Source: Agelas oroides | Taxonomy: Eukaryota; Porifera; Demospongiae; Agelasida; Agelasidae | Reading direction: 5' to 3' | Length of the DNA: 64,000 nucleotides | Assembly (NCBI GenBank): GCA_949130485.1 | Contig: OX422189.1 | Coordinates: forward strand, 5,629,720 to 5,693,719 | Translations under genes and position numbers: made by a program | Shown: positions 54,561 through 64,000 of the stretch, in pieces | How the letters are laid out: each line of letters begins with the position of its first letter | Position numbering within the stretch: position 1 is the stretch's first letter | Notes under the pieces: generated by a model | The model's input: only the letters and a program-made list of their open reading frames with translations | Database searches by the model: none | Told to the model about the DNA's origin: nothing

Positions 54561-55450
54561 TTAGAGTTGGATGTCACTAGGGTGGGTGTGTTGTGGCACC
54601 TTCCTGTACTTTGGCTTAGTCACTTCCAGCATCTTCACTGGTGTTGGTTCCTTTCTAGATTTTGTTCGATCTCCCCACTTTCTGGGCAGTGAGGTCGGAC
54701 TTGTCCCATCACTGTTTCCGTGGGTAGCACATGCTCTGTTGATGTCATTTACTGCAAACATTAAGGCAGCAGTGTGATTGCAGGCTGAACTACCTGAATA
54801 ATTTGCCCATTTGTTTTGTTAACAGCAGTGGTGTTTTGTATGCTCCAGCTTTCTGTGAGGGTAACACAGTTGCACGGATGATGCAGTATACCAAGGTGCT
54901 GGTCACATCATGAACTGATAGGCCCTGGACCTGCTTTGAGTCGAACGGCCTGTATCCCCTCTCGAATGGCTTTGTTGCGGTGACACGGTCTTTGCGCAGT
55001 CTACCAGTGATGGTGAATGTGTTTGAGGGTGAGTGGCGGCAGTTCGGCTAAATTAGCATCTATCCATCCTTGATCTGACACTATTGTTGCTTGATATCCA
55101 TCGGGTGCTGTCTCATCAGTTTCTTCATCACTCTCTTCTACAGGAGATTCAAGCCCACACTTGATTGCTCCTTCAACCCTATAAATAAACCAGTATTATG
55201 CTTTCCGTAATTTTTACTAACTGGAAGGAAGGGTTCAAATTCCTTCGCCTACTGGACCGCTACAGTAACCAAGTAATGTTACTTACTTCGCTTCAAGTTC
55301 ATCCTTTTGCATCCCAGAATAGCCCAACCTGCCGACCTTAAGCCAGGTTTTGAGTGCAGTGCATGTCCACTTATGGACCGGAGCAGTGCTGCAAGACCGC
55401 GAAGGGCCAGGTGAAGAGTCGTTGTTGTCTACTTTCACTCTAGTTGCCAT
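54561..55450 (-). pseudogene. Degenerate SWIM zinc-finger protein gene with SAP-like first exon
   Basis: Exon 1 (55450-55287) starts MATRVKVDNNDSSPGPSR and contains CTALKTWLKVGRLGYSGMQK, like a SAP-type helix pair. It ends at a GAA/GTAAGT donor in phase 2. A TTTATAG acceptor at 55179 joins in phase to VEGAIKCGLESPVEESDEET, then QGWIDANLAELPPLTL, with a stop at 55001. A shifted frame continues RPFDSKQVQGLSVHDVTSTL and ATVLPSQKAG. After another shift (near 54790) it reads ACNHTAALMFAVNDINRA and SLPRKWGDRTKSR, ending at 54561. The CxH half of a SWIM finger and the KPSQ-like upstream block are typical of invertebrate SWIM-domain proteins, often transposon-related; the CxC half is not seen in frame. 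At least two frame changes mark it as broken, unless they are sequence errors. Confidence 0.55.
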
Positions 55451-55649
55451 CGTTTCTCTATAGGATAGGAAAACAACTGAACTAACCTTGCAAAAGGATA
55501 AACAGTGAAAGACAGCTGACACGCGAAAGATAAAACTCGAAGAGTAGAGGTAGTCACACCATTCTCATGCCATCGTATTCCAATAATGCCTACTGTTTTC
55601 CCCCAGATGTCATAATTACGTAACAATGGATAAAGTTCTATTGAGGTAT

Positions 55650-55745
55650 ATCTATGGGCATAACTAGCATTGATGCAGAGGAGGCAGTTGCATCCTCACT
55701 TTTACTGTGAAATGATGTGTGCATGCACTCAGCCTTCATGGCAAG
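55650..55745. repeat. Degenerate relative of the 16657 element
   Basis: GATGCAGAGGAGGCAGTTGC and ATCCTCACTTTT match the left end of the element at 16657-16997. No right end was found. Confidence 0.5.
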
Positions 55746-57200
55746 TTTAAAAAAAGTGAAATTATTTTTTGGAGTACCTGCGTGTTTAAAAACATGTAAA
55801 TATTATAAATGCATACATGCAGTTACACTAGGTTGCTTGAAATATAAAGGAGATCACTATGACTGTATACCTACTCTATCTTTCTCTCGATGTAGGATGA
55901 GGATGATCCGAATTTTGCTCTCAGGGAAAGCAAGTCAAACTTTGAATTCCATAATGTTATAGTGCGTTGTGTGCATGGACAAACTGAAGCTGCTTATTTT
56001 ATCTCATGCTAGGTTATTACATTTGTGCAACTTAAGGACTGCTATTCATCCATTTTTTGTACTTGTTTGCTTTTGAAGTATACATTTAACATGCGTTTGA
56101 ACTTGGAACTTTTTGTGCGAGAGGAATTAAATCCTCCAGCTAGTGTTAAATTTATCCAAAAAACTGGTGTACTCCTACACAATTACACTGTTTGGAGGTG
56201 CCAAATGAGCACTCTCAGCTGGTGTCAATAATATTTGGCCTTTGAAGAACACCACAATATGCAGATCCTCTGGTGCTAAACAACCCTGGTGTAGCTAGTT
56301 CTACACCAATGAGTGTAGCATTACAACCATTTTAGAGGTGCTATCTGCAAAGGTAGAGTCACTGAGTGGACATTCAAGCAACACCTCTTTTAAGTATTAA
56401 TGTAACACCTCATTTTAACAGTGTACGTCTCATATCTCTGGTCTCACACATCTGCCCCTGGAGTTCCTTGGTTGCATGGTTACAGGAATGTAGCCAAATA
56501 GGTATTCTGAAAGAAAAGACTGGTCTAAAGAAGAAGCTCCTCAATGGATCACATTTCAAGAACACCTAATTTGGTAGCAGTCCTTTGATAATAGTCACGC
56601 TGCTGTAACTGACAGAGATGACCTAAATGTGCGATTGAAGTAACTCAAGTGTTTTTACAGTGCAGTGACTGTGTTCAGATTTAAAAGGTTGAGTAATGTG
56701 CATGAGTGGAAAACACCACGTGTGGTTGCTACATTTTACCCAAAGTTACAAGTTTTCATTAGACATAGAAAACATGCACATGGGCTGGAATTCATCCTGA
56801 AGGAGATAAAGGATATTATATATACATACATGTACACTTACCTTTTTTTATGATTGACATTTAGCCTTGTTCCATAGCTACAGCACAAATGAGGGAAACT
56901 TGCCCTACTGATAGGAACAAGGATAGAATGTACTAAGTGCACAGTATTTGCTTGCACATGTAATGCATGTTTGTGTTAATCAGCACACAAAAGCTTGTGC
57001 TAATAAGTGCATTCTTTTGTTGTCATGGTTCATGCAATAGAAATTTTAAATGATTTCATCCTATACCAAGCCGTCTGCTTACCAGTATGGAATATACTGT
57101 TGTTGCAACTTGTACTCATGATTATTGCTGTAATTATAATATAATTATGTGGTTACTATATATATTTTAGTGTGCAGGTTGATATACATATTTGTATAAT
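55746..57200. other. No recognisable gene
   Basis: About 56440-56660 is a copy of the dispersed block at 4880-5080 and 14650-14880. The rest is AT-rich with short frames only. Confidence 0.5.
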
Positions 57201-57201
57201 T

Positions 57202-57283
57202 AACCCTCGGCGCGCATGCGCAGCGAGGGTTACAGTACTTCGTTTGTCTGTCTGTCTGTCTGTATGTCTGTATGTTTGTCTGT
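57202..57283. repeat. GC-rich hairpin followed by a GTCT microsatellite
   Basis: AACCCTCGGCGCGCATGCGC with a mirrored CGAGGGTT (57202-57231) is followed by GTCTG/TATG repeats at about 57245-57283. A second CGCCGAGGGTT piece lies near 58868. It is likely part of a transposon. Confidence 0.6.
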
Positions 57284-57526
57284 TACAACTAGCTTGGCTC
57301 ACCTGACGGCGAAGTTTGGACACAGATAGGCTTCAAACCGAACGAGGATGTGTTTAAATTGAGCCGATTTTTCGAAAAAGGCTTCGTTCAAGAGTTATGC
57401 TGCGTTGTGTGCACCACAGCGCTCGATAGTCGGCCATCTTGAGATTACGTAACGTGCGGGCCGCGCGCGCATCATGCCCATCATCTGGAGATCACGTGCG
57501 GGCCGCATCAGTCTGAGAACGGCACG

Positions 57527-58222
57527 CCGGTGTTACTACAGTGATATGTGTTGCCCCGAGAAATGTGTGCCCCCGAACACATTTCCCTAGTGATATCCGT
57601 TCCCCCAAACAGATATCACTAGGGTCAGGAGTTTCCAACATCAGTGATATGTGTTTCCATCTTCAAAGCTTACACCTGCATGGTTTATAGCGGGCTTGTT
57701 CTTTATCCAAGCACCTCAAGAATGGATGAAGGCTAATACCAAAGCATTTCTCAACTATACTATGTTTGATACGAAGGACGTTATAGGAATCAGTTTCTGT
57801 TCTGGCTCTCTTCGTTATTTTTTAGAGTCATCTTCTTGCTGGTCCACGTGATAATATACCTCCACAATGTAGCAACCTCTTGCATGCATTTCAAAGTAAC
57901 TAGCTACTTCTGGCTCTTGCTGTATCCTTGTATCTGCATGTACTCTGCTGTCTTTAAATTCATATGAAACACTTGATATCACTTTCTTACCATTATAATT
58001 ATATCTTAAGGGTATTGAACATTAGACTGTCCCTTCCTGCATGATATAAGTCCTGTCTTGGGATCAAGCTACTTTCTTACCTTTATCATGGGGGAACAGT
58101 TAACCCTGGGAAACATATATCACTGACGCTAATGTTGCCAACTATGCCAGTGATATCTGTTCGGGGGAACGGATATCACTAGGGAAATGTGTTCGGGGTC
58201 ACACATATCACTGTAACACCGG
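57527..58222. mobile_element. Inverted-repeat element built from AGTGATAT motifs
   Basis: The ends CCGGTGTTAC and GTAACACCGG lead into arms of about 120 bp that mirror each other (GTGATATGTGTTGCCCCGA against its diverged complement). AGTGATAT with T/CGTT following occurs about four times per arm region. The centre includes a 66-codon frame (57651-57851) without known homology. No target duplication was resolved. Confidence 0.65.
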
Positions 58223-59091
58223 GACAGGGAGAGGTAGGTCTAGAAACTCTCGTGCACTTGCGGTGTCTGGAGAAAGTAGCCATGTCTGAGAATGGGCTAC
58301 ATGCTTAAAGAGAAGCAGCGCATGATGGCATCGAAACCAACCGAATCACTTGACATTCAGTATTTCGAGTGATCAATGTGGCTATTGTACTAGTTGGTCC
58401 GAGAGGAAGCCTTTGATCTTACGTACGTCTTACCACCAGGAAGCAAACTCAATACCCAGTCACTCTAAACCCTAACCCTAATCTGACTGGGAACGAGAAT
58501 TCTGCCAGACCAATAGTCACTTCGTTCTACAATTCCGTGGTGCCAGAGGTACAACACACGGAAAGCTACATTGACTCAAAACACTGGTAGACTTGATCGA
58601 TCCATGATCAATCTGATCATGTACAGCAGATTCAGCTGGGCCTGCTACATATATGTAAAGTGGCATGCAGGAACCATACTTGCTTTCTCCTTCTAACGAG
58701 TTACATGCTAGCAGTTGTCTATACATGTAAACATGTATTTTCACTTTCATAGAACTTTGAATAGCTGACTAGTTACATATACATATATATATAGTATTAT
58801 ATAATTAGCTGTCCCAATGTCTCAACAGTACTAAATTCATTATCAAAAATCTTGGAGTTAGCTGCGCCGAGGGTTTAGCACTTTAGTGCTTTTCATTGCT
58901 TTAGATTCTACTCATGATCAGCGCCATAATAGGATTCAAAACTTGGCTATATATATAGTGTAGGCAGTGCAATATTCCTGTTAATTTTTCCTAGCAAATA
59001 TATTGGCCACACAACTCCTAGATTATTGATTTCCTTACAAAAGTATGTCTAAATACCATACAATGATTACAATCCTGGGTACAGTACGTGA
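58223..59091. other. No recognisable gene; 3' flank of receptor G
   Basis: It is not collinear with the flanks of the other receptors. TAAACCCTAACCCTAA near 58466 is a short telomere-like tract. A partial CTGGGAACGAG motif lies at about 58486. Confidence 0.5.
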
Positions 59092-60984
59092 TTATGCCAA
59101 AGAGCTATGTATGGCCCTATAGCTGGGTTTCTGACTGTTTCCACATGGAGGATAGGTCTCAGTTTCAATATCTTGATGACAATGGTCTGAGTTTCTTTCT
59201 TTACCAGCAAGGAGTGGCTTGCACTCTTCTTCACTTCCATATTCATCAGGGTGTAGGAGTCTGTCTGGTTCTTGTGACTCTAGGGTTGGATGATCTGTAT
59301 GTTTCTTACACATGCAAAAAGCCTTTGTCCATGTCAGCAGTTTGTATGTTGCATAAATAATGAAGTATATCAATGGTCCAGTAGCAAGTACTGCCACAAA
59401 TGCAATGGGAACAGGAGCAATGTATCGTGCATACATATTACAGAATAGTGCAAAGGCAAGAAGAGAAAACGCAGTGGAGTCCCAAACATTAAGCCAAAAG
59501 TTGTCCTTGTAAGGACGAAAAAGAAGAAAAGCTAGTGCTGCAATGACCAGGCATACAATTGATACCATCTCATCATACATGCCAAATACACTGCCACCAT
59601 ACATTGCAAGCAGAAGCACTATTCGAAGAACAAGGTAAAGTCCTGCAAAGTACCGACAGTCCCTTGTACCATTAGTACCATTCTTGTAGCAACCCTGGAA
59701 GACATCAGCAAATGCATGCAGAGCAAGCCACGTGCTACCACAGCACCCAAGACACTTCTGAAAAGGTTTGGTTGGATACAGTAACAGAACAAGTGCAGGG
59801 AAGAAGATAAAGATACAAAGAACAAAGATGGCAAGGAGGGCAAATGGAAGATGTTTGTTACCAAACCACTCAAGTGATGGGTCATGGTACACCCTCCTGG
59901 GTGGGTCAAGTACTCCTCCAGTTGGGATATACAGCTGTGTGTAGCTCAGGAGCTGAAGTGATATGAATAAGATCTTGGAGTAGGAAAGAAGAAGAAAAGC
60001 AGCAAATGTATAAACAAGTGAAGCTATGGGGTCCCACTCTCCTCCCCACCTCCGTCTACAGCTGCTGAAACACTTACAAAACACTCTCCACAAACAAACC
60101 ATGACTGGGCAGTCTCTAGCATGTAACTGCACACATATGTATGCAATGACAGTTAACAACAAAGGGAAGAAGGCTACAGTATACTCAAGAGCAATGACAT
60201 GGAGAGGACTAATCTGATCACTAACACAAAATGGAGGAATGAGATAGCGAAAAAAGTCCAGATTCCACATACCATATATGGTGTCAAGTGTCAACACAAC
60301 TACATGAATAAATGATGTGCTTTCAAAGGTGATCGACAAATTTATAGTACTGACAATTAACTGACATCCAAATATGTATGCATTCAGTGGTCCAGAAGTA
60401 ATACGAACTTGGAACGTAAGCATGAAGAGGAAAAGTATGGTAGTGGGGAAAGTAGCAAGGAACACATACAGTGTCCAACCAAGGCCACTGCTCATGCAGG
60501 GAAGACATTGCATTGAATAGGAAAAGATGGCAGTTCCAAGACCCTCCTGGCATTGGCTGCACAATACTCCAGTGCGATTCAGTTCACCACACATAAACTG
60601 ATTCAATTCAGAAACATTTTGTGGAGGTTTTACATAGACTCCATCAACATCACCTTTTTGGTTGACAAAAGGACATCCACCGACAAAGACCACATCTTCT
60701 TCTTCATTATAGTCCATGCAGTTTCCTATGAGCAGCAGAGTCTGTTTTGTATTTGGATCACACAGCACTGTTCTTCCAGGATGGTGTATTGGTTCACCAC
60801 ATCTGCAGTAGTTTGAGTTATTACTGACGGGAACAAACCATGATGGACAGCCACGATTGATTACTTTCTCCCCGGAAAATTGGACAGGTTTCTGGATTTG
60901 ATTTACTTCTTGGTGACCAGAAGAACATCCAAAGCAGCTCAGGAGAACGGCGCAGAACAGCATGGTACTGACGGATGTAAACAT
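59092..60984 (-). CDS. Receptor-family copy G: intact multi-pass membrane protein
   Basis: The protein has 630 residues from the Met at 60984 (MFTSVSTMLFCAVLLSCFGC, a good signal peptide). The frame is open to an earlier Met at 61050, but the extra residues (MWVDERCHTLYIC) have no match in other copies. The ectodomain, CGELNRTGVLCSQCQEGLG, nine helices and the tail follow the family pattern. Differences include PVPIAFVAVLATGPLIYFI in the last helix and a tail end KPSYRAIHSSLA that corresponds to the first half of the duplicated tail of copy C. The tail keeps EPDRLL and EECKPLL. Signal peptide and 5' flank form a third class, unlike A/C/F and D/E. It is the most isolated member, with no ALMS-like exons visible to its right. 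Ligand and role unknown. Confidence 0.9.
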   Translation of the reverse strand: MFTSVSTMLFCAVLLSCFGCSSGHQEVNQIQKPVQFSGEKVINRGCPSWFVPVSNNSNYCRCGEPIHHPGRTVLCDPNTKQTLLLIGNCMDYNEEEDVVFVGGCPFVNQKGDVDGVYVKPPQNVSELNQFMCGELNRTGVLCSQCQEGLGTAIFSYSMQCLPCMSSGLGWTLYVFLATFPTTILFLFMLTFQVRITSGPLNAYIFGCQLIVSTINLSITFESTSFIHVVVLTLDTIYGMWNLDFFRYLIPPFCVSDQISPLHVIALEYTVAFFPLLLTVIAYICVQLHARDCPVMVCLWRVFCKCFSSCRRRWGGEWDPIASLVYTFAAFLLLSYSKILFISLQLLSYTQLYIPTGGVLDPPRRVYHDPSLEWFGNKHLPFALLAIFVLCIFIFFPALVLLLYPTKPFQKCLGCCGSTWLALHAFADVFQGCYKNGTNGTRDCRYFAGLYLVLRIVLLLAMYGGSVFGMYDEMVSIVCLVIAALAFLLFRPYKDNFWLNVWDSTAFSLLAFALFCNMYARYIAPVPIAFVAVLATGPLIYFIIYATYKLLTWTKAFCMCKKHTDHPTLESQEPDRLLHPDEYGSEEECKPLLAGKERNSDHCHQDIETETYPPCGNSQKPSYRAIHSSLA

Positions 60985-61797
60985 GTGGAAACACATATTG
61001 GGTCGAGCCTGGCATATGTAGAGTGTGTGGCACCTTTCATCCACCCACAAAGTGTCATTTCAGGATGTTTACTGTTATTTCAGTTCCAGTGGAGTCCACT
61101 ATAGCTACATGGTAGTTATTTTTGCAAACCGTATACTCATTGATATGGGTATACTGTTGGAATTGTTGTTTCATACTCTTTTCAAAAATAAAAGTTGTTG
61201 TGATAAACAAAATTTAATTTTAATTTTCAACAGGACATCACTATACATGGTGTTCAGCTCAGACTTTTCGAAAAGTGGGGCAAGAGTGAAACTCTACAGG
61301 ACTTTTCCCTTCTTTCCTTTGAGTGAACATTCTGTAAAAGGTTAAATGGCTAAATGGCATGGACTCTCATGTTTTCCTGCACATTTCTGATTTTGCACAT
61401 GTGAAACACAGTCAGGAAATCTGATGTTCTTTGCAGGATAACTTATAGTGATCTGGTATTCTAGCTGCTGTGATTAAGTGCACAAGACAATGAAGTAATC
61501 GACGGGTGGTGGTGGTTTATACTGCAGTTGAATTGGATAATAATAATATTGTTTCATCTCCCAGTCTGACCAATTGAGTGAACTCTAACCATCAAACTTG
61601 CCAGTGAGTTATGCACTGCATGTGGTTCACTATAACTAACCTGGATAAAACAGCTAGCAGACAGATGCATAGCTAACAGCATGAAAATTTTATTGTAACA
61701 CTAGGAACTTATGAATGCTGCATACTCTCCAGACTATATATATGCCTAGCAACACATGTTGTCTTTTTGTTTTTTTTTCGCGACTAATCCTAGCACG
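60985..61797. other. 5' flank of receptor G, no gene seen
   Basis: It is not related to the upstream blocks of the other receptors. A GGTGGTGGTGG run lies near 61505. Otherwise it is unremarkable. Confidence 0.5.
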
Positions 61798-64000
61798 GTA
61801 AAGGTTGCACTAATGCAAGGTGAATATTATCAAGAAGCTATGGGCATGAAGAGTTTACTTGAAGGCACTATACGGCTCTGCAAGGGACGGAGATATTGGC
61901 CGGCCCGTACAGCTTTGTGCGCTTTTCGCACCGAGAGAGGGTTTAGATATATAAACTCTTCATGCCCATAGCTTCTTGATAATATCCACCTTGCATTAGT
62001 GCAACCTCTGTACCGAGGTAAGAAGAGTCGCGAATGTACACGAATTTCCATTGACGGCATTATACGGCGCTGCGGGGAACGGAGATATTGGCCGGCCCGT
62101 ACAGCTTTGTGCGCCTTTTGCACCGAGAAAGGGTTTACATTTTCAAACTCTTCATGCCCATAGTTTCTGGATAATAGTACTTTGCATTAGTGCAACCTTT
62201 GTACCGAGCTAGGATTAGTCGCTAATGTACGCGAATTGCCATTGAAGGCACTATTCGGCACTGCATGGGACGGAGATATTGGCCGGCCCGTACAGCTTTG
62301 TGCGCATTTTGCACCGAGAAAGGGTTTACATTTTTAAACTCTTCATGCCCATAGCTTCTTGATATTATCCATCTTGCATTAGTGCAACCTTTGTACCGAG
62401 CTAGGATTAGTCGCGAATGTACGCGAATTTCCATTGATGGTCCTATACGGCGCTGCAGGGGACGGAGATATTGGCCAGCCCGTACAGCTTTGTGCGCCTT
62501 TTGCACCGAGAAAGGGTTTAGATATATAAACTCTTCATGCCCATAGCTTCTTGATAATATCCACCTTGCATTAGTGCAACCTCTGTACCGAGGTAAGAAG
62601 AGTCGCGAATGTACACGAATTTCCATCGAAGGCACTATACGGCGCTGCATGGGAAGGAGATATTGGTCGGCCCGTACAGCTTTGTGCGCCTTTTGCACCG
62701 AGATAGGGTTTACATTTATAAACTCTTCATGCCCACAGCTTCTTGATAATATGCACCTTGCATTAGTGCAACCTTTGTACCGAGCTAGGATTAGTCGCGA
62801 ATGTACGCGAATTTCCATTGATGGCAATATACGACGCTGCAGGGGACGGAGATATTGGCCGGCCCGTACAGCTTTGTGCACCTTTTGCACCGAGAAAGGG
62901 TTTAGATATATAAACTCTTCATGCCCATAGCTTCTTGATAATATCCACCTTGCATTAGTGCAACCTCTGTACCGAGGTAAGAAGAGTCGCGAATGTACAC
63001 GAATTTCCATTGAAGGCTCTATACGGCGCTGCATGGGACGGAGATATTGGGCGGCCCGTACAGCTTTGTGCGCCTTTTGCACCGAGAAAGGGTTTACATT
63101 TTCAAACTCTTCATGCCCATAGTTTCTGGATAATAGCACTTTGCATTAGTGCAACCTTTGTACCGAGCTAGGATTAGTCGCTAATGTACGCGAATTGCCA
63201 TTGAAGGCACTATACGGCACTGCATGGGACGGAGATATTGGCCGGCCCGTACAGCTTTGTGCGCATTTTGCACCGAGAAAGGGTTTACATTTTTAAACTC
63301 TTCATGCCCATAGCTTCTTGATAATATGCACCTTGCATTAGTGACACCTTCGTACCAAGGTAGGATTAGTCGCGAATGTACGCGAATTTCCGTTGAAGGC
63401 ACTATACGCCGCTGCATAGGACGGAGATATTAACCGGCCTGTACAGCTTTGTGCGCCTCTTGCACCGAGATAGGGTTTACATGTTTAAACTCTTCTTGCC
63501 CATAGCTTCTTGATAATATGTACCTTGCATTAGTGCAACCTCTGTGCCGAGGTGACGAGTCGCGAATGTACACGAATTTCAATTGAAGGCACCATACGGA
63601 GCTGCATGAGACGGAGATATTGGCCGGCCCGTACAGCTTTGTGCGCCTTTTGCACCAGGAAAGGGTTTAGATATATAAACTCTTCATGCCCATAGCTTCT
63701 TGATAATATCCACCTTGCATTAGTGCAACCGCTGTACCGAGTTAGGATTAGTCGCGAATGTACGCGAATTTCCATTGATGGCCCTATATGGCGCTGCAGG
63801 GGAGGAGATATTGGCCGGCCCGTTCAGCTTTGTGCGCCTTTTGCACCGAGAAAGGGTTTAGATATATAAACTCTTCATGCCCATAGCTTCTTGATAATAT
63901 GCACCTTGCATTAGTGCAACCTTCGTTCCGAGCCAGGATTAGTCGCGAATATACGCGAATTTCATTTGAAGGCACTATATGGCGCTGCATGGGAGGGAGA
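61798..64000. repeat. 192-bp satellite array, about 11 units, continues past the window
   Basis: The anchor CTTCATGCCCATAG recurs at 61958, 62150, 62341, 62533, 62725, 62917, 63109, 63300, 63492 (variant), 63682 and 63873, a spacing of 190-192 bp. Units share TGCATTAGTGCAACC and GGAGATATTGGCCGGCCCGT. The array begins with an inverted part-unit (about 61798-61858). Subtypes recur at 959 bp (62150 with 63109, 62341 with 63300), a five-unit higher-order repeat that breaks down after 63450. Because 192 is 64 codons, frames run through units, for example 305 codons at 62222-63139 on the minus strand. I see no start context, domain or signal that makes it a gene. Confidence 0.95.

Noticed and set aside
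62222..63139. 305-codon satellite frame as a real gene
   Set aside because: The length follows from the 192-bp unit being a multiple of three. The opposite strand is open too (62574-62930), and no start context or domain is present. It is kept as a finding only.
61798..64000. CRISPR-like array
   Set aside because: Whole units are repeated end to end with no unique spacers, and the genome is eukaryotic, so this is a satellite.

Overview
The window looks like eukaryotic nuclear DNA from an early-branching animal, most likely a demosponge. The evidence is AT-rich non-coding DNA with many small inverted-repeat elements, degenerate non-LTR retrotransposon pieces, GT-AG exons, and a lineage-expanded multi-pass membrane protein family of a type known from sponges and cnidarians. 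The phylum is an inference; a cnidarian or another non-bilaterian cannot be excluded. There is no operon, CRISPR array, rRNA or tRNA that I can support.

The backbone is a tandem array, all on the minus strand, of one gene family: about 625-655 aa proteins with a signal peptide, a Cys-rich ectodomain, about nine membrane helices and a cytoplasmic tail with acidic dileucine motifs. Eight copies are visible: A (1-919, frameshifted and cut by the window edge), B (6032-7687, open but without its N-terminus), B2 (16025-16297, C-terminal remnant), C (22052-24013, intact), D (33984-35918, intact), E (39362-41442, broken by an insertion and deletions), F (47085-48962, intact) and G (59092-60984, intact). 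The flanks are duplicated with the genes. From C onward each interval between receptors also carries two short minus-strand exons of a second gene with an ALMS-like motif (about 29.8-32.0, 37.7-38.1, 43.2-43.6 and 53.2-53.6 kb), so the ancestral repeat unit was receptor plus ALMS-like exons. Signal peptides and upstream sequences fall into three classes (A/C/F, D/E and G), while the bodies are much more uniform. This points to gene conversion, and copy E is a visible mosaic of a D-like 5' part and an F-like 3' part.

Other protein-related traces are a decayed GPCR-like gene (1215-3116, plus strand), a 5'-truncated LINE (26290-29010, minus), a LINE tail (3800-4293, plus), and a degenerate SWIM zinc-finger gene with a SAP-like first exon (54561-55450, minus).

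Mobile DNA fills much of the rest. There are palindromic elements with TAGCCTCGTTCCCAGGC ends and 9-bp target duplications (Mutator-like; one has an empty site in the paralogous flank), a CAGG(G/C)-ended family with 5-bp duplications, TA-inserted and TTAA-like elements, and several long inverted repeats. The palindrome at 49472-50149 holds in its loop three tandem 39-bp copies of a fragment of the receptor tail coding sequence. The right end (61798 to the window edge) is a 192-bp satellite with higher-order structure whose unit length is 64 codons.

Working together: the receptors may be a clustered surface-sensing or recognition family, with turnover driven by tandem duplication, conversion and element insertion. 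Function is not shown by the sequence.
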